The translations under genes were made by a program, and so were the position numbers. A stretch of DNA of 10,528 nt from Pseudomonadota bacterium (GTDB taxonomy: Bacteria; Pseudomonadota; Alphaproteobacteria; Rhizobiales; Hyphomicrobiaceae): the NCBI GenBank assembly GCA_023426855.1, contig JAEZBU010000232.1:1-10528 (forward strand). The letters are read 5' to 3'. This document shows, one piece after another, positions 5,895 to 10,528 of the stretch. How positions within the stretch are numbered: the first letter of the stretch is position 1; the number at the start of each line of letters is the position of its first letter. The notes under the pieces were generated by a model that saw only the letters and a list, made by a program, of their open reading frames with translations, was not told where the DNA came from and did no database searches.

Positions 5895-6824
5895 TCAGCG
5901 CGTGCCGGTCTTTTGCAGTGATGCCACGAGATCGGTCAGTTCCGCCAGTTCGTTCGCATCGAGATCGGTCAGCGGTGGCCGCACTGGTCCACTGTCGCGG
6001 CCGATCACCTTCATGCCGGCCTTGATGATGGAAACTGCATAACCCTTCTTGCGGTTTCTGATCGCCAGAAGCGGCAGGATGAAGGCCTTCAGCTCGGCGG
6101 CGACCGTCTCGCGATCGCGGCGGCGCACGGCAGCATAGAAGCGGGTGGCAAATTCCGGCACGAAGTTGAACACCGCCGACGAATAGGTCGTCACGCCCAT
6201 TTCCAGATAGGGCAGGGCGTAGGTCTCGGCAGTGGGCAGGCCGCCGATATAGGTCAGCCGGTCACCGAGGCGCGATTGCACGCGGGTCATCAGTTCGATG
6301 TCGCCGATGCCGTCCTTGTAGCCGACGAGGTTCGGGCAGCGTTCAGCCAGCCGCGCCACGCTCTCGTCCGTGAGGATGGCGTTGTCGCGATTGTAGACGA
6401 TGACGCCGATCTTGGTCGCCTTGCACACCGCTTCGACGTGCGCCATCAGGCCGGCCTGCTCGGAAAACACGAGATAGGGTGGCAGAAGGAGGATGCCGGC
6501 GGCGCCGGCGCGTTCGGCCGCAACGGCCATCTCCTTGGCAATGGCGGTGCCATAACCCGCGCCCGCGATGACGGGCAGCCGGCCTTTGGCTTCCGATACG
6601 GCAGCGCGCACGACGGTCTCGACCTCTGACGGCGTCAGCGAGAAGAACTCACCCGTGCCGCCGGCCGCGAACAGACCGGCGACATCATGCCCGCACAGCC
6701 AGTCGATGTTGGAGCGATAGCGCTCTTCGTTGAAGGAGAAGTCTGCGTTAAAGGGCGTGACCGGAAACGACAGCAATCCCGCGCCGATCGTGCGCGCCAT
6801 TTCCGGTGGTGTCATCGTGCTCAT
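5895..6824 (-). CDS. kdgD: 5-dehydro-4-deoxyglucarate dehydratase
   Basis: This 309-residue cytoplasmic lyase of the dihydrodipicolinate synthase/N-acetylneuraminate lyase superfamily (TIM barrel) dehydrates and decarboxylates 5-dehydro-4-deoxy-D-glucarate to alpha-ketoglutarate semialdehyde. Features seen are GAGLLSFPVTPFNADFSF (14-31), the GGTGEFF loop (55-61), VYNRDNAIL (143-151) with catalytic-type Tyr144, and NLVGYKDGIGD (165-175) with Schiff-base Lys170. The YNRDN and GYKDGIGD combination, with the IRNRKKGYAVSIIKAG segment (255-270), fits KdgD better than DapA or NanA. The length is normal. ATG 6824 is supported by GGAG nine bases upstream; the frame runs to 6908 but those residues are basic, Pro-rich and unlike the family. 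The aldehyde dehydrogenase that would use its product follows on the same strand. The dehydratase that would make its substrate is not in the window. Confidence 0.92.
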   Translation of the reverse strand: MSTMTPPEMARTIGAGLLSFPVTPFNADFSFNEERYRSNIDWLCGHDVAGLFAAGGTGEFFSLTPSEVETVVRAAVSEAKGRLPVIAGAGYGTAIAKEMAVAAERAGAAGILLLPPYLVFSEQAGLMAHVEAVCKATKIGVIVYNRDNAILTDESVARLAERCPNLVGYKDGIGDIELMTRVQSRLGDRLTYIGGLPTAETYALPYLEMGVTTYSSAVFNFVPEFATRFYAAVRRRDRETVAAELKAFILPLLAIRNRKKGYAVSIIKAGMKVIGRDSGPVRPPLTDLDANELAELTDLVASLQKTGTR

Positions 6825-7109
6825 GTCTATCGTCTCCGCGTATTGCGTTTCCCCAGGGACAGGCGCTGTCGGCGATCTCGTGCGCCGTGGACGCCCGCTG
6901 CTGGCCAATCATTCAGATGGCAAGCGAGTCATCATACAAGTTGGGCGCAGCGTTGGCGACGACAGGCTTTGCCGCCATCTGCCAATCCGGGGCGCAAAAC
7001 CCAGACATAGTTTACGATGCACCTTGCGCGCTGCCCACCCTGCGGGACATGCCCTGCCGCTCACAGGTGTCGTGACCGTCAGGCTGGGATCGGCCTCGCA
7101 GCCATTTGA
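6825..7109. other. Intergenic region between the DUF2254 gene and kdgD
   Basis: These 285 bases lie downstream of the DUF2254 gene and upstream of kdgD, both on the minus strand. The only element I can point to is the candidate kdgD promoter. No convincing intrinsic terminator follows the DUF2254 gene; the GC-rich stretch at 7035-7080 has only short imperfect stems and no T-run. The open frames on the plus strand here extend the antisense of neighbouring genes and lack family features. Confidence 0.4.
6931..6959 (-). promoter_or_regulatory. Candidate promoter for kdgD
   Basis: On the minus strand TCGCCA (6954-6959) and TATGAT (6931-6936) are separated by 17 bases, matching the housekeeping -35/-10 pattern at 4 of 6 and 5 of 6 positions. 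It would start a transcript with a leader of about 100 bases before the kdgD ATG at 6824. The same spot reads CTTGTATGATGAC, which resembles a half-site of a GntR-type regulator, but I see no clean dyad. This is a by-eye match only. Confidence 0.35.
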
Positions 7110-8372
7110 CTATCGGATCCGAAGGTTGGCGACCTCACGCAGCCTCGCGATATCCTGCTCGGGCAAGGTCGCGACGGCGCGCGCCAGGGCCAGTTGCGCC
7201 TGCTGTCGGGCAGTGGCGCGGAAGGCGTCATCGCCCGCTTCAGACAGGGCGGCGAGTGCCTTCTGCAGCCGCAACTGCACTTCGATCAGGCCAGCGCCAT
7301 CGCGCGCGATGATGTTGAACGCATCGTCGAACACATCCGCCGTCGTGATCGGAGGAACATGCAGCCGCGGGTGTAAGATCTCGGGTGGGTCATCTTTGCT
7401 GCCACCTTCCGACCAGCAGAGCAGCAGCCGCGTCATACGCCCGATCACATCGATGGCCGTTCCAGAATCGTTGATCGCCTGAGACAGAGCGCGCGAGGCG
7501 ACTTCCGCCAGAACCACAAACCCGAAGCGCGGATCCTGGTCGAACGATCGTTCGGTGCCGATCGAGAAACAGCCACGCAGGTCATCGGCCAGTTCGTCGT
7601 TGAGGTCGCCGTCGCTGGCGACCCACAGCAGGGGCTTGTTGGGATGCGCGAAACTACCGGGCAGGACCGCGAGATAGATTTCGCCGTCGAACGCCTCCGC
7701 GCATTTCGCCAGGCCTTCGACATCGACATGCTGGACGTAACCGGTCTTGTCCGACAGGATCGTTGCCGCGCCAGTCGGCGGTCCCTTGTCGAGATCGAAT
7801 GAATGACCACCGAGGAAGGGCGCGGCTTGCCGATCGCGGAGGGCCTGCAACGTGACCTTCTCTATTTCGTTGATGGTCTCGCCGACCCGGCCCAGCCGCG
7901 ACAGGTGATCGATCCATCCCAGAAGCGCAACGACCACCAGCAGCACCACGCCGATCGTCGCCACGAACAGCACGGCGCGGCCGCTGTCGCCGTAAACACC
8001 GGTCTTCAGCAGGATGATGCCGACCAGCGCGAACAGGAATGAGCCGATGAAGGTCGCAAGCACATTCTGCGTCACCTGATCCTGCATCAGCAGCTTGGTG
8101 GCGCGCGGTGTGACGCTGTTGGTGGCCGCGCTGTAGGCAGAGGTCATGACGCTGAGCGAGAACGTCGTGACGGCCAGCATGCTGGAGGCGATGATGGTGA
8201 GAATGTCGTCTACGGCATCGGCGCCGATTTTGGCCGTGACCTGCCAGGGAATGAAGCGCTCACCGAAGGCGGCCAGCACCGCGGTGACGATGCCCATGGC
8301 GCCGATCAGCGAAGCCCGCACCCACAGGCGGCGCGACAGTTGCAGCAATGTCCATCGCCATTTCGTCAGCAT
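7110..8372 (-). CDS. DUF2254 family inner-membrane protein
   Basis: This 420-residue protein of unknown function has a membrane N-terminal half and a soluble C-terminal half. Hydrophobic segments lie at about 20-37, 56-77, 104-123 and 133-153, suggesting four helices with both ends in the cytoplasm. The conserved-looking stretch LAVTTFSLSVMTSAYSAATNSVTPRATKLL (66-95), running through helix 2 into the following loop, with Gln-Asp/Thr-Gln after it, is what made me assign the DUF2254 ('predicted membrane protein') family. The remaining 260 residues have no catalytic motif I recognise; the RLQKALAAL...QQAQLALARA region near the end looks helical. The length fits the family. The ATG at 8372 has no evident ribosome site, so the start is less secure than the rest. 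It stands alone, 285 bases from kdgD and 354 from nspC, and context gives no hint of its role. Confidence 0.82.
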   Translation of the reverse strand: MLTKWRWTLLQLSRRLWVRASLIGAMGIVTAVLAAFGERFIPWQVTAKIGADAVDDILTIIASSMLAVTTFSLSVMTSAYSAATNSVTPRATKLLMQDQVTQNVLATFIGSFLFALVGIILLKTGVYGDSGRAVLFVATIGVVLLVVVALLGWIDHLSRLGRVGETINEIEKVTLQALRDRQAAPFLGGHSFDLDKGPPTGAATILSDKTGYVQHVDVEGLAKCAEAFDGEIYLAVLPGSFAHPNKPLLWVASDGDLNDELADDLRGCFSIGTERSFDQDPRFGFVVLAEVASRALSQAINDSGTAIDVIGRMTRLLLCWSEGGSKDDPPEILHPRLHVPPITTADVFDDAFNIIARDGAGLIEVQLRLQKALAALSEAGDDAFRATARQQAQLALARAVATLPEQDIARLREVANLRIR

Positions 8373-8726
8373 CGGAGGTCAACGGTGTTAAGGCGTTTCG
8401 GTTGCGGCAGCTTGCAGGAGTTGGGCAACGGCGGCAAGGCGGTGTGATGGGGGGAGCGTGAACTGCAGTATGAGCAGCTTGAGCGCAAGATCCGTGATGA
8501 TGGCGTGGACACGAGCGCCCGTCAGATAACGCAGAACCTGCCGACGGATCGCTGGGTTAGAATCGGGGAGGGGAGATCACCTTTAATCTAAACTTTTGGT
8601 GTCCTCTTGCGCTTTGTTTTGGCTTCGCGCGGTTTTCTTCCTGAAACTTCGGAAGGGGGTTCGCTCGCAGGTCCCAACAGCGGCTGAAATACTTTCAAAT
8701 TTCCAAACAATAAGCTCTGCCGCACA
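8373..8726. other. Intergenic region with a possible coding remnant (8388-8591)
   Basis: This gap of 354 bases separates nspC from the DUF2254 gene. In 8388-8591 both strands carry protein-like but startless frames. The minus strand reads a peptide ending in RLAAVAQLLQAAATETP just before the DUF2254 start, with the stop at 8388-8390. The plus strand reads a peptide with ELQYEQLERKIRDDGVDTSA (from 8460), ending at TAA 8589-8591. Neither matches a family I know. At least one is an antisense artefact, and both may be chance. Beyond 8592 the sequence is more AT-rich, with runs of T and G on the plus strand and no clear hairpin-plus-T terminator for nspC. Confidence 0.35.
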
Positions 8727-9866
8727 TCACCCCAACGAATGCCGGAAATCCTCATAGCCGTATGAGCGCAGCACTTTGTACGTGCCGTCTTCTTCCAGCA
8801 TCGCGAGGTCGGGGCGGCGGGTGCCGTTGAAGGTGTTATTCTTCACGAAGCTGTATTGCATCATGTCGGTGAAAACGATGCGGTCGCCGACCTTCAGCGG
8901 CTCGGGGAACGAATACTCGCCGATGATGTCGCCGGTCATGCAGGTCTTGCCGCCCAGGATGTAGCCGTGCGCGTGCACGCCGGGTTTCGCCGCGCCGATG
9001 ACGTCGGGCGTGTACGGCACTTCCAGCACGTCGGGCATGTGGCAGCTCGCCGACGCATCGAGAATGGCGATGTCCTTCTCGTTGCGATGCAGGCCGATGA
9101 CGGACGCCACCAGATAGCCGGTGTCGACGATGATGCCCGCGCCAGGTTCCAGCACCACCTCGACGCCGAATTCGGCGCGGAACTCGTTGATCGCCGCGAT
9201 CAGCTTGTCGACGTCATAACCCGGCTTGTTGACGAAATGGCCGCCGCCGAAGTTGACCGTCTTCACGCGCCGGATGTAGGGCGCGAAGTTTTTGGCGACG
9301 TGCTGTATCAGCCCGGCCGAGCCATCGGCCAGGCTCTCGCACAGGGCGTGGACGTGGAAAATGTCGATGTCGTCCCAGGGTAGCTGGTCTAGGTCGGCCG
9401 CCACCGTGCCGAAACGCGAGCACGGAGCGCACGGATCATACAGCGCGCCGCCGAGCGTGGCGTTGGAATAGCCGGGATTGACGCGGATGCCGATGTGGCG
9501 TCCGGCGGCCTTGGCCAGCGGCGCGTAGTGGGCCATCTGCTCCGGCGAATTGAAATAGATGTGGTCGGCGATCTTGGTCAGCCGCTCGACTTCGCCCGGC
9601 GCGTAGGCCGGGGCGTAGACATGCACTTCCTTGCCGAACTCCTCGTGCCCCATGCGCGCCTCGTACTCGCCGCTGGCGGTGGTGCCGTCGAGCACGTCGC
9701 GCATCAGCGGGAAGGCGGCCGGCAGCGCCCACGCCTTGGTGGCGAGCAGGATCTTGCAGCCGGCCTCGCGCTTGATGCGGGCGACCGTTTCGAGGTTGCG
9801 CTTCAGGGCGGCGACGTCCAGTACGTAGGCCGGCGTGTTCATGGTTTCGGGAAGCTTCGGCATCAT
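8727..9866 (-). CDS. nspC: Carboxynorspermidine/carboxyspermidine decarboxylase
   Basis: This 379-residue cytoplasmic pyridoxal-phosphate enzyme of the alanine racemase-fold (type III) decarboxylases releases CO2 from carboxynorspermidine or carboxyspermidine to give norspermidine or spermidine. Features seen are the cofactor lysine Lys44 in LLATKAWALP, the GYSNATLGG segment (132-140), His171/His173 in IFHVHALCES, the phosphate-binding NFGGGHFVNKPG (205-216), EPGAG (240-244), SCHMPDVLEVPYTP (274-287) and the catalytic GKTCMTGD (306-313) with Cys309 and Asp313. The length is typical. I start at ATG 9866, which has AAGGGGTGG five bases before it; a GTG three codons upstream overlaps that site, and a second ATG follows immediately. 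The paired dehydrogenase lies 87 bases upstream, so this is the two-step alternative polyamine pathway that starts from aspartate semialdehyde. Whether the cell makes spermidine or norspermidine cannot be told. Confidence 0.93.
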   Translation of the reverse strand: MMPKLPETMNTPAYVLDVAALKRNLETVARIKREAGCKILLATKAWALPAAFPLMRDVLDGTTASGEYEARMGHEEFGKEVHVYAPAYAPGEVERLTKIADHIYFNSPEQMAHYAPLAKAAGRHIGIRVNPGYSNATLGGALYDPCAPCSRFGTVAADLDQLPWDDIDIFHVHALCESLADGSAGLIQHVAKNFAPYIRRVKTVNFGGGHFVNKPGYDVDKLIAAINEFRAEFGVEVVLEPGAGIIVDTGYLVASVIGLHRNEKDIAILDASASCHMPDVLEVPYTPDVIGAAKPGVHAHGYILGGKTCMTGDIIGEYSFPEPLKVGDRIVFTDMMQYSFVKNNTFNGTRRPDLAMLEEDGTYKVLRSYGYEDFRHSLG

Positions 9867-9880
9867 GGCAACCACCCCTT

Positions 9881-9920
9881 CAAAAGCAAATCGGCGGGCC
9901 GGCCAATGGCCGAACCCGCC
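9881..9920 (-). terminator. Hairpin plus T-rich tail between the polyamine genes
   Basis: On the minus strand GGCGGG (9915-9920) pairs with CCCGCC (9893-9898), enclosing CGGCC-ATT-GGCCG (9900-9912). This makes an 11-bp interrupted stem of nearly pure G/C. It is followed by GATTTGCTTTTG (9881-9892) and then directly by the nspC ribosome site. The shape is that of an intrinsic terminator or attenuator at the end of the dehydrogenase gene, though the T tract is interrupted. Read-through would be needed to express nspC from the upstream promoter. Confidence 0.55.
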
Positions 9921-9953
9921 TCATCTCGTCTTCCGTCTGCTCGCGGGTGAGCG

Positions 9954-10528
9954 TCAGGTTTTAACCGCAAAAAGCTCCGCCTGCTCGTCCATCGCCATTT
10001 CCTTCAGGTGCCAGGGCAGGCCCTGCTTGCCGATTTCGTCCATGAACGGCTTCGGCGGAAGCTGCTCGACGTTGTAAACGCCGCCGGGCTTCTGCCACGA
10101 ACCGTTGAACAGCATCATGGCGCCGACGACCGGCGGAACGCCCGTGGTGTACGACACCGCCTGCGCGCCGGTTTCCTTGAACGCCTGCTCGTGATGGCAG
10201 ACATTGTAGATCATGGCGCGCTTCGGCTTGCCGTCCTTGGTGCCGGTGAAGATGCAGCCGATCGACGTGCGGCCGGTGTAACCCTCACCCAGCGATGACG
10301 GCGGTGGCAACAGCTCCTTCAGGAACTCCATCGGGATCACCGGATTGCCTTTGTACATGACCGGATCGATGCGGGTCATGCCGACGTTCTGCAGCACCTC
10401 GAGATGCTTGATGTAGTTGTCCGAGAAGGTCATCCAGAAGCGGATCTGCTTCAGACCCTTGATGTTCTGGACGAGGCTTTCCTCCTCCTCATGATAGATG
10501 AGGTAGGACTTGCGCGGGCCGACTTCCG
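9954..10528 (-). CDS. Carboxynorspermidine dehydrogenase (saccharopine dehydrogenase-like), C-terminal part
   Basis: This is the last 190 residues of a larger protein whose start is beyond the window edge; the frame stays open from the stop at 9954 to base 10528. The visible part begins EVGPRKSYLIYHEEEESLVQ and continues through IRFWMTFSDNYIKHLEVLQN, GCIFTGTKDGKPKRAMIYNV (with CHHEQAF next) and SYTTGVPPVVGAMMLFNGSW. This is the C-terminal substrate-binding half of the saccharopine dehydrogenase/reductase family. In alphaproteobacteria, the members next to nspC act as carboxynorspermidine (carboxyspermidine) dehydrogenase. They condense aspartate semialdehyde with putrescine or diaminopropane and reduce the product with NADPH. 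The neighbour directly downstream is nspC, which is the reason for preferring this over lysine metabolism. The NADPH-binding N-terminal domain cannot be examined. An in-frame ATG at 10433 is an internal methionine, not the start. Confidence 0.87.
   Translation of the reverse strand, partial: EVGPRKSYLIYHEEEESLVQNIKGLKQIRFWMTFSDNYIKHLEVLQNVGMTRIDPVMYKGNPVIPMEFLKELLPPPSSLGEGYTGRTSIGCIFTGTKDGKPKRAMIYNVCHHEQAFKETGAQAVSYTTGVPPVVGAMMLFNGSWQKPGGVYNVEQLPPKPFMDEIGKQGLPWHLKEMAMDEQAELFAVKT

Noticed and set aside
6925..6945. GntR-type operator at CTTGTATGATGAC upstream of kdgD
   Set aside because: Only one half-site is evident and no symmetric partner is present; the same bases are better explained as a -10 element.
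8856..9383. A 175-codon open frame on the plus strand
   Set aside because: It is antisense to nspC and has the Asp/Arg/His/Val-rich composition typical of a mirror of a real gene.

Overview
The window looks like chromosome of a GC-rich alphaproteobacterium, most likely a Rhizobiales member near Bradyrhizobium, Rhodopseudomonas, Afipia or Nitrobacter. The basis is the strong G/C preference at third codon positions, the gene families, and a paired palindrome of the 'GTCATCCCGG...CCGGGAT' type that I associate with that group. This placement is inference. No tRNA, rRNA, CRISPR array, insertion sequence or phage gene was seen.

Layout. (1) 1-1269, plus strand: the end of a sugar-type ABC permease and its MalK/UgpC-type ATPase, four bases apart. 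(2) 1303-3491, minus strand: a major facilitator transporter and, upstream of it, a two-domain cupin protein. They are separated by 308 bases with no recognisable gene. (3) 3492-4363: a gene-poor stretch of about 870 bases. It holds an operator-like inverted repeat ahead of the cupin gene, a 90-bp paired palindrome, and the decayed C-terminal end of a response-regulator receiver domain. (4) 4364-6824, minus strand: 5-dehydro-4-deoxyglucarate dehydratase (kdgD), followed by an aldehyde dehydrogenase that fits alpha-ketoglutarate semialdehyde dehydrogenase. Together these make the last two steps from glucarate/galactarate to 2-oxoglutarate. (5) 7110-8372, minus strand: a DUF2254 membrane protein. 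Upstream of it is a 354-base gap that may contain a coding remnant. (6) 8727-10528, minus strand: carboxynorspermidine decarboxylase (nspC), preceded by the 3' part of the matching saccharopine-dehydrogenase-like carboxynorspermidine dehydrogenase. A hairpin and T-rich tail lie between the two.

How it works together. The kdgD/aldehyde dehydrogenase pair is a catabolic module for hexaric sugar acids. The ABC transporter at the left edge, the MFS carrier, or both could supply the substrate, but nothing in the sequence fixes their substrates, and no glucarate or galactarate dehydratase is in view. The right-hand pair is the alternative (carboxyspermidine) polyamine route and is functionally separate.

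I see no convincing novel system here. The points most worth a second look are the receiver-domain remnant next to the paired palindrome, the compensatory base changes and complementary loops inside that palindrome, the operator-like repeat before the cupin gene, and the two intergenic hairpins inside the catabolic and polyamine gene pairs.
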